Under the pieces are notes generated by a model, which did not search any database, had not been told where the DNA came from, and saw only the letters and a program-made list of their open reading frames with translations. Both the position numbers and the translations under genes were made by a program. This document shows, piece after piece, positions 1 to 9,658 of a stretch of 64,000 nt of DNA (positions are counted from its first letter, which is position 1; the number at the start of each line of letters is the position of its first letter). The stretch comes from Deinococcus peraridilitoris DSM 19664 (GTDB taxonomy: Bacteria > Deinococcota > Deinococci > Deinococcales > Deinococcaceae): the NCBI RefSeq assembly GCF_000317835.1, contig NC_019789.1:372001-436000 (forward strand). Reading direction: 5' to 3'.

Positions 1-1
1 C

Positions 2-550
2 ATGACCATGATCCAAGCTTTGATGCCCAGACAACCCGTACCGGACCTCACGGTGTCCCTCGCTCAGGGAGGCCAGTGGAACCTGCACGCACAGTCACCC
101 GAACAGTTCACGATGCTGGTTTTTTACCGCGGTTTGCATTGCCCCGTGTGCGGCCGGTACCTGCGGGATCTGGACAGCAAACTCAGCGCCTTCGAAGAGC
201 GAGGCGTGAACGTCATCGCACTCAGCAGCGATCCACAGGAGCGCGCCGAACAGGCCACAGAACACTGGAAGCTGACGCAGCTGAAACTCGGGTACGGTCT
301 CAGCCTGCCCGACGCCCGCCGGTGGGGTTTGTACATCTCCAGCGGACGAGGAAAGACTTCCACTGGCATCGAGGAACCCGAAGGCTTCAGCGAACCCGGG
401 GTGTTTCTGGTGCGCCCGGATGGCACGTTGTATTACGCCAGCGTGCAGAGCATGCCGTTCGCCCGTCCCAACTTCGATGACCTGCTCGGCGCAGTGGATT
501 TCGCGGTGCAGAAAAACTACCCGGCCCGCGGCGAAGTCACGCAACTCTGA
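2..550 (+). CDS. Peroxiredoxin-like (AhpC/TSA, thioredoxin-fold) protein
   Basis: A 182-residue protein with a thioredoxin-like fold pattern. The stretch FYRGLHCPVCGRYL places a CxxC pair at Cys47 and Cys50, and the downstream PGVFLVRPDGTLYYAS matches the AhpC/TSA family. It probably reduces peroxides or acts as a thiol oxidoreductase in the cytoplasm, since no signal peptide is visible. The frame is open to the window edge, so the start could lie further upstream. ATG codons at 2 and 8 are both possible. The next coding signal begins 15 bp after its stop. Confidence 0.85.
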   Translation: MTMIQALMPRQPVPDLTVSLAQGGQWNLHAQSPEQFTMLVFYRGLHCPVCGRYLRDLDSKLSAFEERGVNVIALSSDPQERAEQATEHWKLTQLKLGYGLSLPDARRWGLYISSGRGKTSTGIEEPEGFSEPGVFLVRPDGTLYYASVQSMPFARPNFDDLLGAVDFAVQKNYPARGEVTQL

Positions 551-564
551 AGGAAAGGAAGGGC

Positions 565-809
565 ATGACGTCCAGACCCAGACGGACCTTTCAGGAACTT
601 TACGCTGGTTCTCCAGGGTTGATCTTCGAGCCGCTGGGGTGTCACCGCCCAACCCGATGGGGTTCGTGGGGGAGCTGCTGAACCGCGCGAAAAACGAAGA
701 CGCCAGGCCGGTCCTGCACGTCGGGTACCCGGCTCCTGACGTGCAGGTTCCCGGCTTGCAGCGGCAGACGCTCGGTGAGGTCTTCCAGATTGACACGGGT
801 GAGCCTTGA
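565..809 (+). pseudogene. Small thioredoxin-neighbour gene, apparently frameshifted
   Basis: ATG at 565 sits behind a good ribosome site (AGGAAAGGAAGG) and begins MTSRPRRTFQELYAGSPG, but this frame stops after about 38 codons. The neighbouring frame then reads PPNPMGFVGELLNRAKNEDA and continues to a TGA at 807-809 that overlaps the TTG start of the next gene. The two frames join sensibly near 640-650, so one protein of about 80 residues split by an indel is the likely history. No family was recognised. An alternative is a shorter intact gene from ATG 657. Confidence 0.4.
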
Positions 810-1960
810 GGGCCCTGTGGGTGCTTCGTTGGCTGCTGTGCATTCCCCCGCTCACCGTCGCCTGCGCTGCACCTGCCCTTCCCGCACCGGTCGTGTGGCT
901 GGTGGACGGTGCGTCAGGCGTCTACGGGACCACGCAGAGCGGCGACTTGTTCACCTGGCAGGCCGGTCAGATCCGCCTGCTGCACAAGGCGTTCGCGCTG
1001 AGTCCTTTGATCGCCTGCGATGGCGGGGTCGTGGGCGTCAACGGGTACGGTGAGCTGCAACGCTGGACCGCAGGGCAGCTCGTTTCGACGTCGGGTGCGC
1101 GGCTTTCAGCACTGTCCCGCCCAGCCTGCGTTCCTGACGGGCTGGTGGCGGTCGCGATGAACGGTGACCTGGTGCGGTACGAAACGCGCGACCGGACTTG
1201 GCGTGAAACCGCACGCGTGCAGGCGGACGCTTTGCCTGACGCGCAACTCACCCTGGCGGACCTGACCGGAAATGGAACGCGGCAGATTGTGGCCCTGCGG
1301 GGCCCGAACCGTGAGCGTTACCGGCATGGCATTTTGGGTGACACCGTGGAAGCGACCGGCATCGGCGTTTTCGATTCCACACACCTGGCGCTGCGCGCGA
1401 AACTGACACTCGGCGCTCCTGACGTATTCGAAGACCTTGAGGCCAGACCACTGCGCACCTCGGATCAGCGTGACGCGCTGGTAGTCGTCCGTTCGAGCGC
1501 GCAGGGTGGCTCAGCCCTGGCGGTCATCGAGCAGCGCGAATCCACCTTGCACATGCGTTCGCTGGGACCCGACTTCCAGCAACCCAACCGCTGGCTCGCG
1601 CCGATCGTGGGTCTTCACGCGGTCTGGGCGGTACATACGCCCCATCTGGGAGGCGTCCTGCATCACTACCAGGAACGGGGGGGCGTGCTGTCCGCCTTTT
1701 CTCGCCTGGAGGGCGTGTCCAATCACGTGATCGGCAGCCGGAACCTGAGCATGGCGGTGGCGCTGAGCGACCACCAGCTCGTGCTGCCCACGCAGGACCG
1801 CCAGCGCTTGCTGATCATCCGCTGTGCTTCGCACTGCTCGGTGCGGCAGGAACTGAACCTGGACGCTCCGCTCAGCAGTAACCTCATCGTTTCCGGCGGA
1901 CAACTGATCGCGGGAGATGAATCCGGCCAAATCCACCGCTGGCCCCTCCCGGCGTTCTGA
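806..1960 (+). CDS. Exported beta-propeller-like protein
   Basis: The TTG start overlaps the previous stop (TTGA). The 384-residue product begins with a signal peptide (about residues 1-25, hydrophobic, ending near ACAAPA). The rest consists of repeated strands resembling propeller blades, for example ASGVYGTTQSGDLFTWQAG and GDESGQIHRWPL. One VCBS/FG-GAP-like stretch, LADLTGNGTRQIVAL, is present. It is probably periplasmic or surface-bound and a scaffold rather than an enzyme; no catalytic motif was seen. Function unknown. Confidence 0.75.
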   Translation: MRALWVLRWLLCIPPLTVACAAPALPAPVVWLVDGASGVYGTTQSGDLFTWQAGQIRLLHKAFALSPLIACDGGVVGVNGYGELQRWTAGQLVSTSGARLSALSRPACVPDGLVAVAMNGDLVRYETRDRTWRETARVQADALPDAQLTLADLTGNGTRQIVALRGPNRERYRHGILGDTVEATGIGVFDSTHLALRAKLTLGAPDVFEDLEARPLRTSDQRDALVVVRSSAQGGSALAVIEQRESTLHMRSLGPDFQQPNRWLAPIVGLHAVWAVHTPHLGGVLHHYQERGGVLSAFSRLEGVSNHVIGSRNLSMAVALSDHQLVLPTQDRQRLLIIRCASHCSVRQELNLDAPLSSNLIVSGGQLIAGDESGQIHRWPLPAF

Positions 1961-2034
1961 GGTTTAAGTCCCTCCTACTTGAGTTTTGGTGTTCTCCCAA
2001 AACGTGGGGCGAGCGGAGGCGAGCCGGGGAAGCC

Positions 2035-2100
2035 TGTCTGCCGCTGGATTCTGTAGTTCTGGGTGCTGTTGCCACAACGGAAGAACTGAAGCGGCAGACA
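2035..2100. repeat. Imperfect 66-bp inverted repeat
   Basis: TGTCTGCCGCT at 2035-2045 is exactly complementary to AGCGGCAGACA at 2090-2100. A nested pair, AGTTCT (2055-2060) with AGAACT (2082-2087), lies inside. It sits between the converging ends of the exported protein gene and the minus-strand membrane protein gene. It could be a bidirectional terminator, although no T-run follows, or a remnant of mobile-element ends. Confidence 0.5.
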
Positions 2101-2202
2101 CTTAAAAGCCAGCGGCTGGACTTCGCCTTTCATTGCCCGTCATTCCACGCCAGGTGCGGGGCATCAAGCCCGACCGTCCTGGGCGCCGGGCTCCAGGGTC
2201 GT

Positions 2203-2640
2203 TTAAGAGGCGCGCTGCGCGGGTGGAGCGTGCCTGACGACCAGGGCGGCGTACGTGACACCAAGCACCACACCGAAGATCAGGTGACCCAGCAGGCTCA
2301 TCAGGCTCGGCATGCTCAAGGCACTGCCGAACTGCGGACCCATTCCCATCATGACCGGCATCATCAGCAGGGGTCCCAGCACCCACCACGCCAGACCGTA
2401 CAGCGCGCCGAGCCCGGCACCCTGCCCGTAGGAGTGCACGCGTTTACCCAGCAGCGCCGCGAAGATCACGCCAAACAGGGCGCTGATCAACATGTGCACC
2501 ATGAAACCCACCACCGCACTCTCACTGCCGACGAGACTGGCGATCATCGGCAGCATGCCCATCATGGCCATCAGCATCCCGAACACCAGCCCACCTGCCA
2601 GACCACCCACGACGCCCGCCTTGAGGTTTTCTGTGTTCAT
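2203..2640 (-). CDS. Four-helix integral membrane protein
   Basis: 145 residues with four predicted membrane segments: about 8-32 (GVVGGLAGGLVFGMLMAMMG), 43-65, 75-97 and 111-135. Gly and Met are abundant in the helices. The start has a strong ribosome site (GGAGGAACAAC before ATG). It resembles small YagU/DUF1440-like inner-membrane proteins of unknown role, but no diagnostic motif was recognised. The upstream region to 2824 is shared with the divergent SDR gene. Confidence 0.75.
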   Translation of the reverse strand: MNTENLKAGVVGGLAGGLVFGMLMAMMGMLPMIASLVGSESAVVGFMVHMLISALFGVIFAALLGKRVHSYGQGAGLGALYGLAWWVLGPLLMMPVMMGMGPQFGSALSMPSLMSLLGHLIFGVVLGVTYAALVVRHAPPAQRAS

Positions 2641-2824
2641 GTTGTTCCTCCGAAGTCAGCGTGAACTTCCATGGGAGGTTCGTGTGTCAAGCGCACGACA
2701 TCAGATGTGGTCGTGAAGGACACCTCAAGCGTGATGTGTCTTGAAAACGACATGCTTGATGGTGGATTTAGGCTGGAATGACGTCATGGCCGCTCGGCTT
2801 GACGAGTGACACAAGGAGACCCGA

Positions 2825-3823
2825 ATGAGCAGAAAGCAGCAGGTAGTGGTCGTGACGGGCGCGTCCGCCGGGGTGGGACGCGCAACCGCGATTGAGTTCG
2901 CGAAGCGAGGCGCGAAAGTCGCATTGCTCGCACGGGGTGAGGCGGGACTGAAGGGCGTTGCCAGCGATGTGCTCGCCGCAGGAGGAATTCCCCTCACGAT
3001 TCAGGTCGACGTGGCCGATGCTGCGGCGGTGCAGCACGCCGCACGGCAGGTCGAAGAGACCTTCGGGCCAATTGATGTCTGGGTGAACAACGCCATGACG
3101 TCCGTGTTCTCACCCGTGAAGGAAATGACAGCGGATGATTTCAAACGCGTCACGGACGTCACGTACCTCGGCGTGGTGAACGGTACGCTCGCCGCACTCC
3201 AGTGGATGCTGCCCAGGAATCACGGGAGGATCGTGCAGGTCGGCAGCGCCCTCGCGTACCGTGGAATTCCCCTGCAGGCGGCGTACTGCGGCGCGAAGCA
3301 CGCCATTCAGGGCTTCAACGACTCCTTACGCGCCGAGTTGCTGCACGACGGGAGCCAGGTGACCGTCGGAATGGTGCAGTTGCCCGCCTTGAACACCCCA
3401 CAGTTCCGCTGGGTGAAGTCCCGACTGCCCAACGAAGCGCAGCCTGTGCCACCCATTTACCAGCCGGAAGTCGCCGCGCGCGCCATCGTCTTCGCGGCGG
3501 ACACCGGACGCCGCGAGATGACGGTCGGGGGAATCAACTTCCTGCTGGTCTGGGGAAACAAGTTCTTTCCAGGCTTTGGCGACTGGTACCTTGCGAGAAC
3601 GGCTGTGCAAGGACAACAGCTGGATGAACCGCTGAATGAATCCCGGCCGAACAACCTGCACGCTCCCGCAGATGACCTTCACGATCACGGCACGCACGGG
3701 GTGTTCGATCAGCGTGCCCGACCGTACAGCCGTCAACTGTGGCTGAGTGAAAACCGACGTACGATCGCCCTGGGGCTGCTTGGAGTACTCGGTGGCGCCC
3801 TGGTCATGAGGAGGAAGGCATGA
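2825..3823 (+). CDS. SDR family oxidoreductase with C-terminal membrane anchor
   Basis: 332 residues. Rossmann motif TGASAGVGRA at 11-20, NNA at 88-90, and catalytic Ser141, Tyr154 and Lys158 (YCGAK) form the classical short-chain dehydrogenase triad. The protein is longer than a classical SDR. It ends with a hydrophobic segment followed by RRKA (about 312-332), suggesting attachment to the inner face of the membrane. Ribosome site AAGGAG. Its stop overlaps the next start (ATGA), so it is probably translated together with the VKOR-like protein. The substrate cannot be inferred. Confidence 0.88.
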   Translation: MSRKQQVVVVTGASAGVGRATAIEFAKRGAKVALLARGEAGLKGVASDVLAAGGIPLTIQVDVADAAAVQHAARQVEETFGPIDVWVNNAMTSVFSPVKEMTADDFKRVTDVTYLGVVNGTLAALQWMLPRNHGRIVQVGSALAYRGIPLQAAYCGAKHAIQGFNDSLRAELLHDGSQVTVGMVQLPALNTPQFRWVKSRLPNEAQPVPPIYQPEVAARAIVFAADTGRREMTVGGINFLLVWGNKFFPGFGDWYLARTAVQGQQLDEPLNESRPNNLHAPADDLHDHGTHGVFDQRARPYSRQLWLSENRRTIALGLLGVLGGALVMRRKA

Positions 3824-4332
3824 ATGCACAGACGCTCAGTGCGCAATGGCGTGCAGAAGAAGGCGATTTCCTGGCGGAACGACGCCGCATCGTGGGGCTG
3901 AGCTTGCTGGCCGCTGCAGCGATGGGGGCCGTCACGTTGTACCAGACTGGCCTCGTCAAGCATCTTCCCGAGCCTCCGCTGCCGTACCTGAATGCTGAAA
4001 AGGTCGACGCTTCCCCGGAAGCGTACAACCGCGTGGGCAGCGCTACGCCGGACGCGGCGCTGGGGCTGGTGAGTTACGCGGCGACCGTGATGCTGGCCAC
4101 GATGGCCGGAATGGACCGGGCGCGCCAGTATCCACTGATCCCGCTTGTCCTCGCAGGAAAAGTGACGGTAGATGCCGTCAACGCCGGGTACCTCACGTGG
4201 GAGCAGATCGCGAAGCATAAAGCGCTGTGCTCGTACTGCCTGGTTGCCGCTGCGGCGAGTCTGGCAGTTGTTCCTGCGGCGTGGCCTGAAGCGCGCGCCG
4301 CGCTGAAGTATTGGCGCACCAAGCGCCACTGA
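3820..4332 (+). CDS. Vitamin K epoxide reductase-like membrane protein
   Basis: 170 residues with membrane segments near 24-42, 78-96, 105-122 and 138-155. It has the VKOR spacing SPEAY...G...PDAALGLVSY and an active-site-like CSYC at Cys137-Cys140. These are the only cysteines: the loop pair that relays electrons in canonical VKOR is absent. Translationally coupled to the upstream SDR. It may carry out a simplified thiol/quinone redox reaction with a separate partner, which is inference. Confidence 0.7.
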   Translation: MNAQTLSAQWRAEEGDFLAERRRIVGLSLLAAAAMGAVTLYQTGLVKHLPEPPLPYLNAEKVDASPEAYNRVGSATPDAALGLVSYAATVMLATMAGMDRARQYPLIPLVLAGKVTVDAVNAGYLTWEQIAKHKALCSYCLVAAAASLAVVPAAWPEARAALKYWRTKRH

Positions 4333-4388
4333 ACTGACAAGACCGGCCCATAGGTTACCTGGCAGCGCACCGTTGATACGAACGACGT

Positions 4389-5096
4389 TTGCATGAAGGC
4401 GGTCTGGAAAGTGCATCAGCCTTGCTGATGAACACCGGGCCTGCCCCGACACGCGGAAGCCACCCTCGGAGCGTGGCGTGGGGGCAGCAGCCCACCCTCC
4501 TGGCCAAAACGGGCGTTGTTCCCACCGTACCTGACCGCGGCCAGCGGCTCACTTCACCCGCCCGTAAACTCTCCCTCGGGCAGCGCGTCCGGACGGACCT
4601 CGCCGCCCTGTTGCACGACCCCAAAGTGGTGTTCCTTGACGAGCCCACCATCAGCCTTGAAGTCAGCGTCAAGGCGCGCATCCGCGAGTTTCGGCGCCAC
4701 GCCAACCGTGAGTTCGGCGCGACGCTGTTGCTCACCGCACACCACCTCGGGGGTGCCGAAATGAGCAGCGACCGCGTTATTACCATCGTCGAAGGCCAGC
4801 TCGTGTTCGGCGGCGTGCCCGAGCAGTTGCGCAGAGATCTCAGACGCGGTGACCGTGTGACGCTCGTTGCGTCACGCGGAAGCGTCGCGCCTCTGAAGGC
4901 CGACCCGCGAGTTGCACGTCACTTGGACGGACGAAAAGCAGGGTCGCTTCACGGCGGTGTATGCACGCGGCGCGTTCGCACCTCCGACCTCGTCACGCGC
5001 ACCCTTGCGCCCGTGCCCGCCGAGGATCTTCAGCTGCGCGAAGCGAGGATCACAGACGTCCTGTGGGAACTGTACGACCGGGGACGGCGTGACTGA
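4389..5096 (+). pseudogene. Truncated ABC transporter ATPase (ABC-2 exporter type)
   Basis: From about 4553 the frame encodes the C-terminal half of an ABC ATPase: signature LSLGQR (normally LSGGQ), Walker B VVFLDEPT, then SVKARIREF...REFGATLLLTAHH with the switch histidine. Walker A and the whole N-terminal half are missing, and the first 50 residues do not resemble the family. It therefore cannot bind ATP normally. The companion permease just downstream is also broken, so the whole exporter operon has decayed. Confidence 0.75.
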
Positions 5097-5432
5097 CCAA
5101 AGCGTTTACGTGGGCTTCGCGCGGGTGCGGTTCCGTGACCTCATCGCCAGCCTCACCCGCTTTGATTGGTATCAGGGCGTACTTCATCCACGCCGGTCAA
5201 GCCGAGGTGGGTGGCCTGCGCGCCTTCGAGGCGCTCACGTACGTCGCGGTGGCGTGGATGCTCAGATCGCTATACCAACACGCTCGACGGAGAGGTGACC
5301 GAGGACGTGCGGCGCGGCGACATCGCGCTGTTTCTGCTGCGACCGGTGGGCTACCCGTGGTCGAAACTCGTGAGCGCCGCCGGGGAGATGCTGGTGCGAG
5401 CCGGACGGTTCACGCTGCCGCAGCCAACCTGA
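5089..5432 (+). pseudogene. ABC-2 permease remnant, frameshifted
   Basis: One frame reads VRFRDLIASLTRFDWYQG from about 5110. A second frame from about 5275 reads NTLDGEVTEDVRRGDIALFLLRP followed by VGYPWSKLVSAAGEMLVRA. These are consecutive pieces of an ABC-2 type membrane permease of the family that follows this ATPase class. At least one frameshift and a C-terminal deletion are present, and most membrane helices are missing. Confidence 0.65.
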
Positions 5433-5453
5433 GGCGCAGACTGCTTCCGAGCT

Positions 5454-6101
5454 TCACACCATGGCCTTGTGAGGCGTGGCCACGACTCGCGAGATGCCTT
5501 CGGGAGTGTGCACGAGCCAGTCCGGTCGGGCGTCTTGCAGACGCGTGAGCGTGTCGACTCCCCAGCTGACCGCGATGACCTGCACGCCCACCTCACGGCA
5601 GGCGTCCACGTCGCGCTGCTCGTCGCCGACGTACACCAACTGGTCTGCCGGCACGCTCTCGTGGTGCATCAGGCGCCGCAGCAGGCTCGCCTTGCCGAAG
5701 ATGCGGTTACTGCAATACACGCGTGACACCATCGCTTCGAGGTCGTAGCGGCGCAGCACATCGCGGATGTTCTCCTCGTTGTTGGTGGACAGCACACAGA
5801 CCCGCATACCCCTGCCGCGTAACTCTCGCAGCAACTCCGGAACGCCGTCGTGCAATGCGACGCGCGAGGTGACCGCGCGATAGGCGCGCGCGACCTGCAC
5901 CATCAGGCCAGGCAGGCGGTGCATGGGCACGCCCAGCTGTTTGCTGCGTTCACGCACGCTCAGGCCGCGCAGCAGATGGAGGTTCTCCGGGGTCATTTCG
6001 CCGAAGCCCTGCTTTCTGGCCACTTCGTTGTACAGCTCGACCACCAGGTGCGGAGAGTCGGCGAGGGTACCGTCGAAATCAAAAACCACATGTGAAATCA
6101 T
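5454..6101 (-). CDS. HAD-family phosphatase (phosphoglycolate phosphatase-like)
   Basis: The start is ATG 6101, preceded by AAAGGAGC, giving 215 residues. An upstream-extended frame exists but its extra residues are not family-like. Motif I FDFDGTLADS gives nucleophile Asp8 and Asp10. A cap domain follows, then motif II VLSTNN, motif III Lys (FGKASLL) and motif IV YVGDEQRDVDAC. It is probably a cytoplasmic phosphomonoesterase. The substrate is unknown. Confidence 0.88.
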   Translation of the reverse strand: MISHVVFDFDGTLADSPHLVVELYNEVARKQGFGEMTPENLHLLRGLSVRERSKQLGVPMHRLPGLMVQVARAYRAVTSRVALHDGVPELLRELRGRGMRVCVLSTNNEENIRDVLRRYDLEAMVSRVYCSNRIFGKASLLRRLMHHESVPADQLVYVGDEQRDVDACREVGVQVIAVSWGVDTLTRLQDARPDWLVHTPEGISRVVATPHKAMV

Positions 6102-6463
6102 GTTCAGCTCCTTTGGACATCGCACGTCCATCAACCTCATCAGCAACACTTGATGGTGACAGGTGGCACTCGCGTCGACCTGCGCCTTACGGCGTAGTGA
6201 ACGATTCACGCAGTGCGAACTCACGGGCATCCTCGGGAGGACTGACTCCACGAAGAGATTCTGGAGATGGGAGTGCGTGGCGCGTGACACGCCGAGCGCG
6301 AGCCAGCCGGAGGCGCGGGGTTCGACCGAGTTGCGAGGGCTACACGGGTGTTGGTGACGCAAAGTAAGAGTTGGGGGCGTCGACACGTGCCCACTTGAGG
6401 CCTACCCCAAGGAGACAAAGGCCATGGAAGTGCGAATGATCCCGACCGTTTCCTCGAGTGTGG
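6102..6463. other. Intergenic, no gene seen
   Basis: About 360 bp between the start of the HAD gene and the end of the chromate transporter operon. It holds the HAD promoter region near 6102-6180. No ORF with a recognisable product and no strong terminator was found. Confidence 0.5.
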
Positions 6464-6994
6464 TCAAGCAGCCAGGAGTGCGTGTAGCGCGCCGAGCAGG
6501 CCGCCGATCACGACGACCAAAGCGGGGTTCACGCGCCAGCGGTATAGCACCAGGAGCGCCACAACGGCCAGCGCCAGCGTGAACGCGTCATGGAGGGCTC
6601 CCCGCGACAGCGTCAGCACTCCGGACGCCATCAGGCCCGCCCCGACCGGCACCAGCGCCCGGCGTGCCGCCTGTGCCCAAGGCGTGTGACTCACCGATGA
6701 CCAGAGGCGGGTGACGCTCAGCGCGATCAGCAGGGGCGGACCGAACATGCCCAGCCCGGCCATCAGCGCGCCCGGCAGCCCGGCCACGCGGTGCCCGTAG
6801 AAGAAGACGGCGAGCATGTTCGGCCCTGGCGCGAGTTGCCCAAGCGCGTACCCATCGGTGAATTCCCGCGGGGTGAGCCAGTCGTGCACCTCGGTGAGCT
6901 GGCGTGCCATTTCCGGCAGGACCGCGAAGGCCGCGCCGACGCTGAGGAGCCCCAACCGGGCGAAGACCAGCAGCAGTTCGAGGAGTTCACTCAC
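6464..6994 (-). CDS. Chromate transporter, second half-size subunit (ChrA-like)
   Basis: 176 residues from a GTG start that overlaps the end of the preceding gene (GTGAGTGA). Hydrophobic throughout with about six membrane segments. The CHR-family motif LAPGPNMLAVFFYG and the signature FAVLPEMARQLTEVHDWLT are present. It is half the length of a full ChrA, as in two-gene systems where two short CHR proteins work together in the membrane to export chromate or a related oxyanion. Last gene of the minus-strand run that begins at tcuA. Confidence 0.85.
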   Translation of the reverse strand: MSELLELLLVFARLGLLSVGAAFAVLPEMARQLTEVHDWLTPREFTDGYALGQLAPGPNMLAVFFYGHRVAGLPGALMAGLGMFGPPLLIALSVTRLWSSVSHTPWAQAARRALVPVGAGLMASGVLTLSRGALHDAFTLALAVVALLVLYRWRVNPALVVVIGGLLGALHALLAA

Positions 6995-7577
6995 GCTTCC
7001 CGCCTTCCTCGCTGCCGGGCCGGTTTGCCCACAGCGCGTACGGCAGCAGGGTCAAGAGTACCCAGGCGATGTTGACACGCCACAACCCGACTGCAAGGAA
7101 CGCGACGAGCACGACGGACAGGCCATGGCGTGAGCGCAGCGCGGCGGGCAGGGTTTGCAGCACGACCACGCCAAGCACTGCGACGGCGGCGCTCGCCACG
7201 CCGCTCAAGGCACCGCGCAGGTAGGGGTTGTCGTTCACCGGAAAGGACGTGTACAGCGCGGCGAGCGTCAGGATGACCAGCATGCCCGGTGTCAGCACGG
7301 CCAGCAGCGACACGAGCGCACCGGCCGGGCCACCGAGGCGCGCGCCGACGAACGTCGCGAGATTGGAGAAATTCGGTCCGGGCGTGAGTTGTGCGAACGT
7401 CACGCCCTCCAGGAAGTCCTCCTCGCTCAACCACCCGCGCTTGCGGACCACCGCGGCGTGAATGAAGGGAGCGCCACCCCCGCCGAGGGCGGTGCAGCCG
7501 ATCAGCAGGAACTCGCGAAAGAGCTGCGGGAGAGGGACTTGGACCGCAGAGGATTCGACCGTTTGGGCTTCTTGCAT
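6987..7577 (-). CDS. Chromate transporter, first half-size subunit (ChrA-like)
   Basis: 196 residues, with CHR motifs [16 protein letters not shown] and [18 protein letters not shown]. About six membrane helices. Pairs with the overlapping downstream half. The ATG start lies 65 bp after tctA, so co-transcription with the tricarboxylate operon is possible. Substrate specificity for chromate is a family assumption only. Confidence 0.85.
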   Translation of the reverse strand: MQEAQTVESSAVQVPLPQLFREFLLIGCTALGGGGAPFIHAAVVRKRGWLSEEDFLEGVTFAQLTPGPNFSNLATFVGARLGGPAGALVSLLAVLTPGMLVILTLAALYTSFPVNDNPYLRGALSGVASAAVAVLGVVVLQTLPAALRSRHGLSVVLVAFLAVGLWRVNIAWVLLTLLPYALWANRPGSEEGGKRE

Positions 7578-7642
7578 AGGGTGGGTTTCACTCTCGATGA
7601 GGTCACCGGTGTTGATGCTGAGGGTGATTCACGAGCGGCACG

Positions 7643-9142
7643 TCAGGTGGAGCGGCGTTGCGTGGCTTGCCACCAGCGGACGACGAGCGGGCCGACCAGG
7701 ATCAGCACGACGATGACCAGGATGGTCGCGCTGATGGGACGCGTGAGGAAGACGCTGAAATCCCCCTGGGAGATCGACAAGGCCCGGCGGAGTTGCTGCT
7801 CGGCAAGGGGCCCGAGGATCATGCCGACCACGGCGGGCGCGACGGGAATGTCGAAGCGGCGCATCAGAAAGCCGATTACGCCGATCACGAACAGCAGCAT
7901 CAGGTCGAAGACGCTGTTGTTCAGGCTGTACGTGCCGAGCGTCGCGAACACCAGAATCCCGCCGTACAGCAAGGGGCGGGGAATTTCGAGGAGACGAGCC
8001 CACAATGGCGCGAGCGGCAGGTTCAGGACCAGCAGCATGACGTTCCCGATGTACAGACTGGCAATCAGGCCCCACACCAGCGTGGGGTTGCTGGTGAACA
8101 GCAGCGGGCCGGGTTGCAGGCCGTACTGCTGGAACGCGGCGAGGAGAATCGCTGCGGTCGCGCTGGTCGGCAGGCCCAGCGCGAGCAGCGGGACGAGCAC
8201 GCCCGCCGCGGCGGCATTGTTCGCCGCTTCCGGCCCGGCCACCCCTTCGATGGCGCCGTTCCCGAATTCTTCCTTGCGCTTGGACAGGCGTTTCTCGAGC
8301 AGGTAGGAAATGAAGGTCGGCATTTCCGCGCCGCCCGCGGGGAGCGCACCAAACGGGAAGCCCAGTAAGGTGCCGCGCAGCCAGGGTTTCCAGCTTCTCG
8401 CGAAGTCCTCCCGGGTCATGCTGACACGCTCGCGCACGCGAATGACGGCGTCCTGCACGGTGCGCAGGCGTGAGGCAACGTACAGCGTCTCCCCCACCGC
8501 GAAGAGGCCCACGATGACGACGACCACGTCGATCCCGTCGAGCAGTTCGGCGCGTCCCAGCGCGAAGCGCGCCTGTCCGCTCTGCAGGTCGATGCCGACG
8601 AGACCCAGGCCGAGGCCGAAGAGCAGGCTGACCAGGCCGCGCAGGACGCTCGAGCCCAGCAGGGCGGACACGGCCGTGAACGCGAGGAGCATCAACGTGA
8701 AGTACTCGGCCGGGCCGAACTTCAGGGCCACTTCGACCATGGCGGGCGCGGCGAACGTCAGGGCGAGCGTGCCGAGCGTACCCGCGATGAACGAGCCGAT
8801 TGCGGCGGTGGCGAGGGCGGTGGCGGCGCGTCCGTTGCGGGCCATTTTGTTGCCCTCGATGGCCGCGACGATGCTGGCGCTCTCCCCGGGTGTCTTGAGG
8901 AGGATGCTGGTGGTCGACCCGCCGAACATCCCGCCGTAATAGATGCCGGCGAACATGATGAACGCGCTGGTCGGTTCGAGGGTGAGGGTGACGGGCAGCA
9001 GCAGCGCGACGGTGAGGGCCGGGCCGATGCCGGGAAGGACACCCACGGCCGTGCCGAGGACCGTGCCGACCAGCGCCCACAGCAGGTTCATGGGCGTGAG
9101 GGCCGTCTGGAATCCGGCGAAGAGTGCGGTGAGGGTTTCCAC
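7643..9142 (-). CDS. tctA: Tripartite tricarboxylate transporter, large permease TctA
   Basis: 499 residues, about 11-12 membrane helices, GTG start 2 bp after the tctB stop. Family hallmarks: [21 protein letters not shown] near residue 40, [15 protein letters not shown] near 68-82, and [19 protein letters not shown] near 260. It is the large subunit of the TctABC secondary transporter and moves citrate-like tricarboxylates across the inner membrane with the TctC binding protein. Neighbouring tcuA suggests tricarballylate or a related acid as substrate. Confidence 0.93.
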   Translation of the reverse strand: METLTALFAGFQTALTPMNLLWALVGTVLGTAVGVLPGIGPALTVALLLPVTLTLEPTSAFIMFAGIYYGGMFGGSTTSILLKTPGESASIVAAIEGNKMARNGRAATALATAAIGSFIAGTLGTLALTFAAPAMVEVALKFGPAEYFTLMLLAFTAVSALLGSSVLRGLVSLLFGLGLGLVGIDLQSGQARFALGRAELLDGIDVVVVIVGLFAVGETLYVASRLRTVQDAVIRVRERVSMTREDFARSWKPWLRGTLLGFPFGALPAGGAEMPTFISYLLEKRLSKRKEEFGNGAIEGVAGPEAANNAAAAGVLVPLLALGLPTSATAAILLAAFQQYGLQPGPLLFTSNPTLVWGLIASLYIGNVMLLVLNLPLAPLWARLLEIPRPLLYGGILVFATLGTYSLNNSVFDLMLLFVIGVIGFLMRRFDIPVAPAVVGMILGPLAEQQLRRALSISQGDFSVFLTRPISATILVIVVLILVGPLVVRWWQATQRRST

Positions 9143-9144
9143 GA

Positions 9145-9657
9145 TCAGAGCAGGCCTTTCAGGATGCCGTCGGGCAGGTTCAGGCCGAGACCGCGGGTGA
9201 ACACCACGTACACCAGCACGGCGAGGATCACGGCGATGGCCAGGTCACGCAGGGGCTTCCTGGACTGGAAGCCGCGCGCGACGCACCAGAACAGGGCGAT
9301 GGACGCGACGACGAACCCGCCCACATTCATGAGGAGCATGTCGAGCAGGATGCCAAGCGCAATCCAGCCCATCGCGGCCCAGTTGTTCGGGGCGTTGGGG
9401 TCGGCGTCTTCCTCCGCGGCGGGTTCCGCGCGCCCGCCGCGCAGCGCGTCGATGGTGAGGAGCACCCCGACGATGAGCAGGCCGGTGGCGACGACGTAGG
9501 GGAAGAAGCGCGGGCCGACCTGCGAGTACCCGGTGGTCGCCTGAATCTGGAGGGTGCCGAGCAGGAACAGCCCGCCCAGGGCGGTGACGCCCAGCGCGAG
9601 GGCCAGGTCGGCCAGGGAAATGCCCCGCTTTCGCGGGGCGCTTTGTGGGTTGTTCAA
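9145..9657 (-). CDS. tctB: Tripartite tricarboxylate transporter, small permease TctB
   Basis: 170 residues, four membrane helices, with the conserved N-terminal pattern [28 protein letters not shown] start one base after the tctC stop, so translation is coupled. The linker [14 protein letters not shown] is acidic. Small membrane subunit that pairs with TctA. Confidence 0.88.
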   Translation of the reverse strand: MNNPQSAPRKRGISLADLALALGVTALGGLFLLGTLQIQATTGYSQVGPRFFPYVVATGLLIVGVLLTIDALRGGRAEPAAEEDADPNAPNNWAAMGWIALGILLDMLLMNVGGFVVASIALFWCVARGFQSRKPLRDLAIAVILAVLVYVVFTRGLGLNLPDGILKGLL

Positions 9658-9658
9658 C

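Noticed and set aside
6290..6345. tRNA-like stretch containing GGTTCGACC
   Set aside because: No acceptor, D or anticodon stems could be drawn around it.
7629..9080. 483-codon ORF overlapping tctA in another frame
   Set aside because: Arg-rich shadow of TctA caused by high GC; no start context.
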